A DNA stretch of 49,716 bases from Pseudomonas nabeulensis (GTDB lineage: Bacteria > Pseudomonadota > Gammaproteobacteria > Pseudomonadales > Pseudomonadaceae), in contig NZ_QUZT01000051.1 in the NCBI RefSeq assembly GCF_004682045.1, positions 1 to 49,716 on the forward strand, in the 5' to 3' direction. Positions 1-7,615 of this stretch are shown here, in pieces (position 1 is the stretch's first letter; the number at the start of each line of letters is the position of its first letter). The notes beneath the pieces are model-generated. The model saw only the letters and a list, made by a program, of their open reading frames with translations. It made no database searches and had not been told where the DNA came from. The position numbers and the translations under genes were made by a program.

Positions 1-40
1 GTATTCGGTTGGTGGATAGGACGGGCGCGAGTGCCTACAG

Positions 41-1045
41 CTAAAGGTCGTAACTGACCGATACGCTGCGTCCGGTTTTCACCGACTCCAACGCACACTC
101 CGCCAAATGCAGCGCATACAAGCCATCCCGCACGCTGGTGGGCAATGCCTTTCCACTGCTCAGAGCCTCAATAAACTGCCCCAATTCATTGCGATAGGCA
201 TCCGCATACCGCTCCAGGAAAAAGTGCTGCAACGGCTCCAGCGCTTCGGTGTGTTCGGCACTCCAATGGCGCACGGTGCTGGGCCGATGGTTGTCGGTGA
301 GCAGCACGCCCGTGGCGCCGGAGACTTCGACCCGTTGGTCATAGCCATACACCGCCTGGCGGCAGCAGTTGATATGGCACTGTTTGCCGGAAGCGGTGCG
401 CAGCAGCACCATTACGCTGTCGTAGTCGTCGATGTCGGCCAGGCTCGGGTCCACCAGGCGGCTGGCGATGGCGCTGACTTCCACCGGCTCTTCGCCGAGC
501 AGGTGGCGGGCGGTGTCGAAGTCGTGGATGGTCATGTCGCGCAGGATGCCGCCGGAGTGGGCCAGGTAGTCACGCGGGGCCAGGCCGGGGTCGCGGCTGG
601 TGATGATGACTTGGCGCACCGCGCCGATCTGGCCGGCGTCGAGGGCTTGGCGCAGGCGCAGCATGTCGGGGTCGAAACGCCGGTTGAAACCGAGCATGAC
701 GTTGCCGCCCTGACGCTCCACGGCTTGGGCGGCGCTGCGGGCCTTGGCGATGTCGAGGTCGATGGGCTTTTCGCAGAGTACGGCTTTGCCTTCGGCTACT
801 GCCGCCAGCAACAGGTCGATATGGGTGTCGGTGGGCGTGCCGATCACCACGGCGTCGATGTCTTTGCGCGTAAGCACCGCGGCGCAATCGTAGGCCGCTT
901 CACAGCCCAGTTGGGCGCTCAAGGCATCGACACCTTCGCGCCAGGGGTCGGCCACCAGCACCAGCGTGGCATTGGGATGGGCGGCGACGTTGGCCGCATG
1001 GATCTTGGCGATGCGCCCGGCACCGAGGACGGCGATTCGTAGCAT
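41..1045 (-). CDS. iolG: Inositol 2-dehydrogenase-like Gfo/Idh/MocA oxidoreductase
   Basis: A 334-residue cytoplasmic NAD-dependent dehydrogenase of the Gfo/Idh/MocA family, closest in pattern to IolG, which oxidises myo-inositol to scyllo-inosose. Seen: Rossmann glycine motif GAGRIAKIHA near residues 8-17, the EKP motif with Lys93, and the catalytic-type cluster Asp170...His174 in RDMTIHDFD, matching the Lys/Asp/His triad of inositol dehydrogenases. The ATG follows a GGAG element and, further upstream, a CA-rich AACAACAAAA stretch (1061-1070) like an Hfq/Crc target. It is followed leftward by the window edge, so any downstream operon partners are not visible. It lies 34 bases after the LacI gene on the same strand. 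Substrate is inferred from family; other cyclic polyols or sugars are possible. Confidence 0.82.
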   Translation of the reverse strand: MLRIAVLGAGRIAKIHAANVAAHPNATLVLVADPWREGVDALSAQLGCEAAYDCAAVLTRKDIDAVVIGTPTDTHIDLLLAAVAEGKAVLCEKPIDLDIAKARSAAQAVERQGGNVMLGFNRRFDPDMLRLRQALDAGQIGAVRQVIITSRDPGLAPRDYLAHSGGILRDMTIHDFDTARHLLGEEPVEVSAIASRLVDPSLADIDDYDSVMVLLRTASGKQCHINCCRQAVYGYDQRVEVSGATGVLLTDNHRPSTVRHWSAEHTEALEPLQHFFLERYADAYRNELGQFIEALSSGKALPTSVRDGLYALHLAECALESVKTGRSVSVSYDL

Positions 1046-1079
1046 GGTGAGAACTCCTGGTTTTGTTGTTGGGGGAGAT

Positions 1080-2105
1080 TCAGTCCGGCAGGTTGAACGG
1101 CGTGACTATCTGCACCTGTGACGGCGCAATCGGCCCGGCCTTCCACAGGCGGTGGTAGTGAAGGATGTGCAGGAACACGTGGCGGGCATCGATTTGCAGG
1201 TTGTGGTCGATGATCGCGGCGACTTTTTCTTCGCGCAGTAACTGGCGGTTTTCTTCGTCGAGGTCGTGGCCGATAAATACCTCCAGCGCGCGGCCCTGGG
1301 CGGCGAAAGCATCGACAATCGCACGGTTGCCACCGCCAACGCTGTACACCGCCTTGAGTTCGGGATGCTGTTGCAGCGCCTGGGTGACCCGTTCGAACGT
1401 GCGCGCATAAACCCCATAACCACCGCTGATATCCAGCACGCGCAAGTGCGGCGCACGCCCGCGCAGCCAGGCGCGAAAGCCCATTTCACGCTCTTCTTCG
1501 CCACGGAACAGCTCGCTGCCGATCACCACCGCCACGTCGTGGGGTTCCGCGGGCAACCAGCGCGACATCAGGTAGGCGGCGGTCTGCCCGGCGGTGCGGT
1601 TGTCCATGCCGACGTAACCGATGCGCTCGCTTTGCGGTAAATCCGTCACCAGGGTCACCACCGGAATGCCCGCCGCGATCAGTTGCTTGACCGCCTGGTT
1701 GACCGCCGGCTCATCGGCGGCCTTGAGCACCACGCCCTGGCTGCCGGTGTCCAGGCAGCGCAGCAACTGGTCGTGCATGGCCTGGGGTTCGATCTCTTCG
1801 AACAAGTGAAAACGCGGGGCAATGCGGAACGGCGCCAGGCTGGCCAATTGCGCGGTGATCGCCGCCTGCACCGCCGCGCTGAAACGCTGAGGCGTGTGCA
1901 TGATCACGTCCACATGGAAGGTGCGCCCCACCGCCAGGCCGTTCTTCTCCTGGGATTCCAGTTCATCCAACGCCTGCTCGATCCGCCGCCGGGTCTGGGC
2001 ATGCACGCTGCCGCGCTGGTGCAACACGCGGTCGACCGTGGCTTTGCTGACCCCGGCCTGGGTGGCGAGTTGCTTGATGGAGAAGTGTTTGGCGCGTTCG
2101 AGCAT
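1080..2105 (-). CDS. LacI-family transcriptional regulator
   Basis: A 341-residue LacI/GalR regulator. The N-terminal helix-turn-helix spans about residues 9-32 (SIKQLATQAGVSKATVDRVL), and the rest is a periplasmic-binding-protein-like effector domain with the expected late motif around VFIGHDLDEENR. It sits between the inositol-dehydrogenase-like gene, which it precedes in the same direction, and a divergent SDR/dioxygenase/binding-protein operon. It is therefore the likely local regulator of both, responding to a sugar or inositol-like ligand. Its own upstream region holds a tandem 11-base repeat (2116-2138) and a spaced inverted repeat (2147-2174). The start is supported by the HTH position. 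Confidence 0.88.
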   Translation of the reverse strand: MLERAKHFSIKQLATQAGVSKATVDRVLHQRGSVHAQTRRRIEQALDELESQEKNGLAVGRTFHVDVIMHTPQRFSAAVQAAITAQLASLAPFRIAPRFHLFEEIEPQAMHDQLLRCLDTGSQGVVLKAADEPAVNQAVKQLIAAGIPVVTLVTDLPQSERIGYVGMDNRTAGQTAAYLMSRWLPAEPHDVAVVIGSELFRGEEEREMGFRAWLRGRAPHLRVLDISGGYGVYARTFERVTQALQQHPELKAVYSVGGGNRAIVDAFAAQGRALEVFIGHDLDEENRQLLREEKVAAIIDHNLQIDARHVFLHILHYHRLWKAGPIAPSQVQIVTPFNLPD

Positions 2106-2115
2106 GAGTTTTGCC

Positions 2116-2174
2116 TGAGGTGTTTTTGAGGTGTTTTTTGGGTATTACTGAGGTTTTGCAATGCTAGTCTCAGT
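2116..2174. promoter_or_regulatory. Divergent control region with tandem repeat and inverted repeat
   Basis: Between the lacI-type gene and the SDR gene the sequence TGAGGTGTTTTT occurs twice in tandem (2116-2127 and 2127-2138). It is followed by ACTGAG (2147-2152) and its reverse complement CTCAGT (2169-2174), 16 bases apart. The spacing is wider than a classical LacI operator, so which of these is the binding site is not known. Confidence 0.4.
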
Positions 2175-2230
2175 TTTGCCCGGCGTCGAGCCCGGCGAAG
2201 TACAACAACAAAAATCCAGGAGAACCGCCC

Positions 2231-3076
2231 ATGCCAAACACCGATCTCGCCACCCCGTTCAGCGGCCAATACTTTGTCGTCACCGGCAGCACCCAAGGCC
2301 TGGGCGCAGCGGTGGCCCACACCCTGGCGCAACGTGGAGCGGCTGGGCTGATCATTTGCGGGCGACGTCGCGCCCAGGGTGAAGAGCAAGTACGGCAGTT
2401 GGCGCAGTTGGATTGCCAAGCGTTTTTTGTCGAGGCCGACCTTGAGAAGGTCGAGGATTGCCGGGCAATCATCGAGGCGGCGCGCACTCACTTCGGCACC
2501 TTGCATGGGCTGGTGAACTGCGCCGGGATGTCGGATCGCGGCACCATCCTCGACACCTCGCCGGAACTGTTCGAGCGCTTGTTTGCGGTGAATGTGCGGG
2601 CGCCGTTCTTTCTGATGCAGGAAGCCTTGAAGCTGATGATCAGCAAGGGCGTGGAAGGTGCGGTGGTGAATATCCAGAGCGTCACCGGGCATGGCGGGCA
2701 GTCATTCTTGAGTGCTTATGCGGCGTCCAAGGGTGCGCTGGCGGTCCTTACCAAGAACGTCGCGTTCAGTGCATTACGCAACCGTATCCGCGTGAATGGC
2801 TTGAACATCGGCTGGATGGACACGCCCCACGAAGATGATATCCAGCGCCAGTACCACGGCGCCCAGGACGGCTGGCTGGCCAAGGCAGAGGCCGCGCAGC
2901 CCTTCGGGCGCCTGCTCAAGCCGGAGGAAGTGGCGCGCAGCGTGGCGTTTTTGCTGTCCGGCGAATCCGGGATGATGACCGGTTCGATTATCGACCTGGA
3001 ACAAGGCGTGGTCGGCTGCACCGACACCGGCAGCCCGCAACCGCACCAGGCGCTGAGCCTGTCGGGAGGTGCGTGA
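2231..3076 (+). CDS. SDR-family oxidoreductase
   Basis: A 281-residue short-chain dehydrogenase/reductase. Seen: NAD(P)-binding TGSTQGLG at residues 18-25, NCAGM near residue 96, catalytic Ser150, and the Tyr163-x3-Lys167 pair in SAYAASK. The ATG follows AGGAG and, just before it, a CAACAACAAAAA stretch (2203-2214) like a Crc/Hfq site. The stop codon overlaps the start of the PhyH-like dioxygenase gene by one base (TGATG), so the two are translationally coupled. With an inositol-dehydrogenase-like gene and a sugar-binding protein nearby, a role in oxidising a polyol or a dioxygenase product is inferred; the substrate is unknown. Confidence 0.85.
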   Translation: MPNTDLATPFSGQYFVVTGSTQGLGAAVAHTLAQRGAAGLIICGRRRAQGEEQVRQLAQLDCQAFFVEADLEKVEDCRAIIEAARTHFGTLHGLVNCAGMSDRGTILDTSPELFERLFAVNVRAPFFLMQEALKLMISKGVEGAVVNIQSVTGHGGQSFLSAYAASKGALAVLTKNVAFSALRNRIRVNGLNIGWMDTPHEDDIQRQYHGAQDGWLAKAEAAQPFGRLLKPEEVARSVAFLLSGESGMMTGSIIDLEQGVVGCTDTGSPQPHQALSLSGGA

Positions 3077-4209
3077 TGTCGGCGTTTGTGACCGCTGACG
3101 CGGTGCATCTGGCGGACTTCAACCGAGTGTGTACGCAGCAGGCCAGCGCCAGCGACTATCCGCTGTGCGCCGAGGTGGCGAGCAACGTGGTGATCTACGA
3201 GGCACGCACCCTGCGCAACAGCGACCGTCTCGCCGTGATGAACGAACTGCACCGGCTGTTTCGCGACGGACCGGGCGTGATGGTAGTGCGCCGTGCTTAT
3301 GAAGACTTGGAGGTGGTCGACCGCCATAGCCAAGTGTTCAACGAGATTTTTGCCAATGAGGCTGCCAAAGGCGTGGAGGCTGACCACTTTGCCAAGGCCG
3401 GCAGCAACGGGCGGATCTGGAATTCATTGCAGAAGGCGGCGTTGCAGTCGCCGGAGTCTTTTGTCGAGTACTACGCCAACCCACTGTTGGGGCTGATTGC
3501 CGAGGCGTGGTTGGGGCCGAGCTACCAGGTCACCGCGCAAGTGAACGTGGTGCACCCCGGCGGCCAGGCGCAGCAGCCGCACCGCGATTATCACCTGGGC
3601 TTCCAGACCGATGACGTGGTGGAGCGCTTTCCCCTGCCCTTGCATCGGTTGTCCCAGTACCTGACGTTGCAAGGCGCAATCGCCCACTCGGACATGCCGC
3701 TGGAAACCGGCCCGACCCAGTTGCTGCCGTTCTCCCAGCAATACCCGCTGGGCTACCTGGCCTGGCGGCGCACGGAGTTTATCGACTACTTCCAGCAGCA
3801 CGCCGTGCAACTGCCACTGAACAAGGGCGACCTGCTGTTCTTCAACTCGGCGCTGTTCCACGCTGCCGGCACCAACCGCACGCCGGACCGCCAGCGCATG
3901 GCCAACCTGCTGCAAATCTCCTCGGCCTTCGGCAAACCCATGGAAGCGCTGGACCGTGATCGCATGATGCTGGCGGTGTACCCGGCACTGCTGGCCAACA
4001 CAGCACTGGACGCCCAGGCCGTGGAAGCCGTGATCGGCTGCACGGCAGACGGTTATTCCTTCCCCACCAACCTCGACACTGATCCACCGTTAAAGGGATT
4101 GGCCCCGCAAACCGGGCAACAACTGATGGCGCAAGCGCTCAACGAACGCTGGCCACTCGCGGACTTCGCCGCTGCCGTCGAGCAGATGCGGGTCAAGCGC
4201 CTGGCGTGA
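3076..4209 (+). CDS. Phytanoyl-CoA dioxygenase (PhyH)-family Fe(II)/2-oxoglutarate oxygenase
   Basis: A 377-residue non-heme iron oxygenase of the PhyH type. Seen: the iron-binding His169-x-Asp171 motif in QPHRDYH, a distal His262 in FFNSALFHAAG, and basic residues in NRTPDRQR that fit 2-oxoglutarate binding. Family members hydroxylate diverse small molecules; the substrate here is not predictable. The start chosen is the ATG overlapping the SDR stop; a GTG one codon earlier is also open. It is the middle gene of an SDR-oxygenase-sugar-binding-protein unit. An oxygenase beside a sugar-type binding protein and an inositol-dehydrogenase-like enzyme is uncommon and suggests catabolism of a modified polyol. 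Confidence 0.75.
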   Translation: MSAFVTADAVHLADFNRVCTQQASASDYPLCAEVASNVVIYEARTLRNSDRLAVMNELHRLFRDGPGVMVVRRAYEDLEVVDRHSQVFNEIFANEAAKGVEADHFAKAGSNGRIWNSLQKAALQSPESFVEYYANPLLGLIAEAWLGPSYQVTAQVNVVHPGGQAQQPHRDYHLGFQTDDVVERFPLPLHRLSQYLTLQGAIAHSDMPLETGPTQLLPFSQQYPLGYLAWRRTEFIDYFQQHAVQLPLNKGDLLFFNSALFHAAGTNRTPDRQRMANLLQISSAFGKPMEALDRDRMMLAVYPALLANTALDAQAVEAVIGCTADGYSFPTNLDTDPPLKGLAPQTGQQLMAQALNERWPLADFAAAVEQMRVKRLA

Positions 4210-4222
4210 ATCACTCTGTTTT

Positions 4223-4241
4223 AACAACAACAAAAATAACG
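4223..4241 (+). promoter_or_regulatory. CA-rich Hfq/Crc-like motif before the sugar-binding-protein gene
   Basis: AACAACAACAAAAATAA runs directly into the GGAG ribosome binding site of the gene starting at 4252. In pseudomonads such A-rich AAN repeats at the ribosome binding site are targets of Hfq with Crc, which block translation when preferred carbon sources are present. Similar stretches precede 1045(-), 2231(+), 8704(-), 8905(+) and 20478(-). Confidence 0.6.
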
Positions 4242-4251
4242 GAGCAACACC

Positions 4252-5175
4252 ATGAAAAAGCAACTGCTTGCGGCACTGTTTACCCTTGCTGTCACGCCTT
4301 GGGCGATGGCCGATATCCGTATCGGCGTGAGCATCGCCCAGGTCGACGATGTGTTCCTCGCGCAAATGCGCGACTACATGGCCGCCCACGCCAAGGAACT
4401 GCCCGGCGTGACCCTGCAATTCGAAGACGCCCAAGGCGATGTGGTGCGCCAGCTCAACCAGGTGCAGAACTTCACGGCCCAAGGCATGGACGCGATAATC
4501 GTCAACGCAGTGGACACCGCCGCCACCGCGAAAATGACCGTCAATGCCCAGCAGGCCAAGATCCCGCTGGTGTACGTCAACCGTCGCCCCGAGTTCAAGG
4601 AGGTGCCGGCGGGCGTGGGGTACGTGGGTTCCGATGAGATCAAGGCCGGTGAAATCCAGATGCGTTACCTGGCCGAGCAAATGGGCGGCAAAGGCAACCT
4701 GGCGATCATGCTCGGGCTGCTTTCCAACAACGCCACCCATAACCGCACCCAGGGTGTGAAGAACGTGCTCAAGGACTATCCCGGCATCAAGATCGTCGAG
4801 GAACAAAGCGCCGAATGGCAACGCAGCAAGGCGATTGACCTGATGAACAACTGGATCGTGTCGGGCACCAAAATCGACGCGGTTGCCGCCAATGCGGATG
4901 AGATGGCCATCGGCGCGGCCATGGCCATCAGCCAGGCGGGCATGCAGCCGGGCAAGGATATTCTGGTAGCCGGCAGCGACGGTGGCGCAGCGGGGTTGGA
5001 TGCCGTGAAAAAGGGCCAGTTGTTGGTGACGGCTTATCAGGACAACAAGGGGCAAGCCGTGGGCTCGGTGGACTTGGCGGTGAAGATGGTGAAGAAGGAG
5101 CCGTATGACGCTGAGCTGACGATTCCTTATCAGCAGATTACCAAGGCGAATTATCAGGCCTTTCTCAACCCTTAA
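4252..5175 (+). CDS. Sugar ABC transporter substrate-binding protein (RbsB/XylF type)
   Basis: A 307-residue periplasmic binding protein. A Sec signal peptide (Lys-Lys, hydrophobic core, cleavage after WAMA near residue 20) is followed by a type I binding-protein fold with motifs such as DAIIVNAVD and LVAGSDGG typical of ribose, xylose and inositol binding proteins. It ends the SDR-dioxygenase unit, with 42 bases between it and the oxygenase gene. No ATPase or permease gene follows; a REPIN and a convergent gene come next. Partner ABC genes would have to lie left of the window beyond the iolG-like gene, or elsewhere. Ligand inferred as a sugar or inositol. Confidence 0.85.
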   Translation: MKKQLLAALFTLAVTPWAMADIRIGVSIAQVDDVFLAQMRDYMAAHAKELPGVTLQFEDAQGDVVRQLNQVQNFTAQGMDAIIVNAVDTAATAKMTVNAQQAKIPLVYVNRRPEFKEVPAGVGYVGSDEIKAGEIQMRYLAEQMGGKGNLAIMLGLLSNNATHNRTQGVKNVLKDYPGIKIVEEQSAEWQRSKAIDLMNNWIVSGTKIDAVAANADEMAIGAAMAISQAGMQPGKDILVAGSDGGAAGLDAVKKGQLLVTAYQDNKGQAVGSVDLAVKMVKKEPYDAELTIPYQQITKANYQAFLNP

Positions 5176-5214
5176 CCCCCTGACACTTCCTAATCCATTG
5201 TTGGAACACGCTTG

Positions 5215-5304
5215 TGTGGGAGCGGGCTTGCTCGCGAATGCGGTGGATCAGTCAATGAATCTGTTGACTGACACACTGCAATCGGGGGCAAGCCCCCTCC
5301 CACA
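5215..5304. repeat. REPIN with two unlike REP arms
   Basis: Two inverted REP sequences lie between convergent genes. The left arm is of the GGGAGCGGGCTTGCTCGCGA type, while the right arm is the reverse of the GGGAGGGGGCTTGCCCCCGA type. It is therefore a hybrid, unlike most copies in the window. Confidence 0.85.
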
Positions 5305-5330
5305 TTGACCCACGCCTGCACTGGAATGAT

Positions 5331-5636
5331 TCACTTGTCCCGAAAGCCATTCACAACGAGATAGAGCAGCGGCCCCACCGACACAAACACCGCCGTCAGC
5401 AAAAAGTAAGGCACCACCGAAGCCACCGAGCGCCCTCGCCGCTTCGCATCCCGATACATCCATACACACGCCAGCACCGCCATCAGGTACAGGTCGATCA
5501 CCACTTGCGCTGTGTCCGGCCGCGACATCAGTTCCAGCCCAAAGGCCGGCAGCGACTGCTCAGCCGTGAGCATCGTGAACAGCGTATACAACGAAAATCC
5601 GAGCAAAGCGGCGAGCGCGATATAGGGTCTGCGCAT
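5331..5636 (-). CDS. DUF2834-like small membrane protein
   Basis: A 101-residue protein with three predicted membrane segments (about residues 5-22, 45-60 and 76-96) separated by a basic loop, YRDAKRRGRS. The pattern of a Trp-Met-x-x-Asp-Ala segment followed by GPLLYL resembles the DUF2834 family, which has no known function. The start was chosen because a strong AAGGAGG lies six bases before the ATG; a much longer open frame extends upstream but is antisense to the amidase gene. It faces the sugar-binding-protein gene across a REPIN. Confidence 0.75.
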   Translation of the reverse strand: MRRPYIALAALLGFSLYTLFTMLTAEQSLPAFGLELMSRPDTAQVVIDLYLMAVLACVWMYRDAKRRGRSVASVVPYFLLTAVFVSVGPLLYLVVNGFRDK

Positions 5637-5771
5637 GTTTTCCTCCTTGAAATACAACCGTGATCCTGGGCCGCTCATCCTACCAGCAAGCCACTCAGGA
5701 CGCTGGCACTGTGAAAAATCTGTACGTAGACTGCCGCCATCCCCCCACGTGAAGGCGGCGAAAAAAACCTG

Positions 5772-7454
5772 ATGCAAGTTACTGAAGTCTCCATTGCCCA
5801 ATTGCGCGCGGCGCTTGAGTCCGGCCAGACCACGGCCGTTGAGCTGGTGCAGGCCTACCTGGCGCGCATCGACACCTATGACGGCGCGTTGAACGCCGTG
5901 GTCGTGCGCAACCCCGACGCCCTCAAGGAAGCCGAGGCGTCCGATGCACGCCGGGCCAAAGGCGCCACGCTGGGCCCACTGGACGGCATTCCCTATACCG
6001 CCAAAGACAGCTACCTGGTCAAAGGCCTGACCGCTGCATCCGGCAGCCCGGCGTTTGTGAACCTGGTTGCCCAGCGCGACGCCTTCACCATTGAGCGCCT
6101 GCGCGCCGGCGGTGCGATCTGCCTGGGCAAGACCAATATGCCGCCGATGGCCAATGGCGGCATGCAGCGCGGTGTGTATGGCCGGGCGGAAAGCCCGTAC
6201 AACGCCGACTACCTGACCGCCCCGTTTGCCTCTGGCTCGTCCAATGGCGCGGGCACTGCCACGGCGGCGAGCTTTTCGGCGTTCGGCCTGGCGGAAGAAA
6301 CCTGGTCCAGCGGTCGCGGCCCGGCATCCAATAACGGTCTGTGCGCCTACACCCCGTCCCGTGGGGTGATTTCGGTACGCGGCAACTGGCCACTCACGCC
6401 CACTATGGACGTGGTGGTGCCCTATGCACGCACCATGGCCGACCTGCTGGAAGTGCTCGACGTGGTGGTGGCCGAAGACCCGGACACCCGTGGCGACCTG
6501 TGGCGCCTGCAACCTTGGGTGCCGATCCCCAGCGTGGCGTCGGTGCGCCCTGCTTCGTATCCAGCACTGGCGGTGGGAAGCGAATCCCTGGCCGGCAAAC
6601 GCTTCGGCATACCGCGCATGTACATCAACGCCGACCCCGAGGCCGGCACCAGTGAAAAACCCGGCATCGGCGGCCCGACCGGCCAGAAAATCATCACCCG
6701 CGCCAGCGTGATCGACCTGTGGCAAGGCGCCCGCCAGGCGCTGGAAGCGGCCGGCGCGGAAGTGATCGAGGTGGATTTCCCGCTGGTGTCCAACTGCGAA
6801 GGTGACCGCCCCGGTGCACCGACGGTGTTTACCCGTGGCCTGGTGTCCAAGGAATTCCTGCACGACGAATTGTGGGAATTGTCGGCCTGGGCGTTTGACG
6901 ACTTCCTGCGCGCCAACAACGACCCGGCCTTGAACCGCCTGGCGGATGTCGACGGGCCGAAGATCTTCCCCCACGACCCCGGCACCCTGCCCAACCGCGA
7001 AGACGACCTCGCCGCCGGCATGGATGAATACGTGCGCATGGCCGAGCGTGGCATCACGCCGTGGAACGAAATCAGCACCGTGCCCGATGGCCTGCGCGGC
7101 CTGGAACAGACTCGGCGCATTGACCTCGAAGAGTGGATGGATGCCCTCGGCCTGGATGCGGTGCTGTTCCCGACCGTGGCCGATGTGGGTCCGGCGGATG
7201 CCGATGTGAACGAAGCTTCTGCGGATATCGCGTGGAGTAACGGTGTGTGGGTGGCCAACGGCAACCTCGCGATCCGTCATTTAGGCGTGCCGACCGTCAC
7301 CGTGCCGATGGGCGTGATGGAGGATATTGGCATGCCGGTGGGCCTGACCTTTGCGGGTCGTGCCTATGATGATTCGGCGTTGCTGAGGTTTGCAGCGGCG
7401 TTTGAAGCCACTGGCAGTAAACGCCTGGTGCCACCGCGCACCCCGCCGCTCTAA
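5772..7454 (+). CDS. Amidase-signature family hydrolase
   Basis: A 560-residue enzyme of the amidase-signature family, which hydrolyses C-N bonds by a Ser-cisSer-Lys triad. Seen: Lys78 in GIPYTAKDS, the cis-serine region GSSNG at residues 155-159, and a nucleophile candidate Ser180 in EETWSSGRGPAS. The last segment is unlike the usual GTDTGGSIR of bacterial members; a similar form occurs in some fungal and plant-type amidases as I remember them. The protein is also longer than the usual 450-500 residues. Monocistronic, followed by a REPIN and a convergent lactonase gene. Substrate unknown. Confidence 0.85.
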   Translation: MQVTEVSIAQLRAALESGQTTAVELVQAYLARIDTYDGALNAVVVRNPDALKEAEASDARRAKGATLGPLDGIPYTAKDSYLVKGLTAASGSPAFVNLVAQRDAFTIERLRAGGAICLGKTNMPPMANGGMQRGVYGRAESPYNADYLTAPFASGSSNGAGTATAASFSAFGLAEETWSSGRGPASNNGLCAYTPSRGVISVRGNWPLTPTMDVVVPYARTMADLLEVLDVVVAEDPDTRGDLWRLQPWVPIPSVASVRPASYPALAVGSESLAGKRFGIPRMYINADPEAGTSEKPGIGGPTGQKIITRASVIDLWQGARQALEAAGAEVIEVDFPLVSNCEGDRPGAPTVFTRGLVSKEFLHDELWELSAWAFDDFLRANNDPALNRLADVDGPKIFPHDPGTLPNREDDLAAGMDEYVRMAERGITPWNEISTVPDGLRGLEQTRRIDLEEWMDALGLDAVLFPTVADVGPADADVNEASADIAWSNGVWVANGNLAIRHLGVPTVTVPMGVMEDIGMPVGLTFAGRAYDDSALLRFAAAFEATGSKRLVPPRTPPL

Positions 7455-7474
7455 CTGACTCAGCGCAATTTAAA

Positions 7475-7563
7475 TGTGGGAGGGGGCTTGCCCCCGATTG
7501 CGGTGTATCAGTCACAGATGTTTCAACTGATATGCCCTCATCGGGGGCAAGCCCCCTCCCACA
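7475..7563. repeat. REPIN between convergent genes
   Basis: Inverted pair of REP arms beginning TGTGGGAGGGGGCTTGCC and ending with its reverse complement, separated by a variable spacer. It lies between the amidase and lactonase 3' ends, where it may act as an mRNA-stabilising or terminating hairpin. Confidence 0.9.
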
Positions 7564-7615
7564 TTTGGCCTGTATTTCAAATCGGCTTATTTCAAATCGG
7601 CTTGTATGCACTACC

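Noticed and set aside
5331..7280. A 649-codon frame antisense to the amidase gene
   Set aside because: Only its last 101 residues look like a protein, and these have their own ATG and ribosome binding site at 5636.
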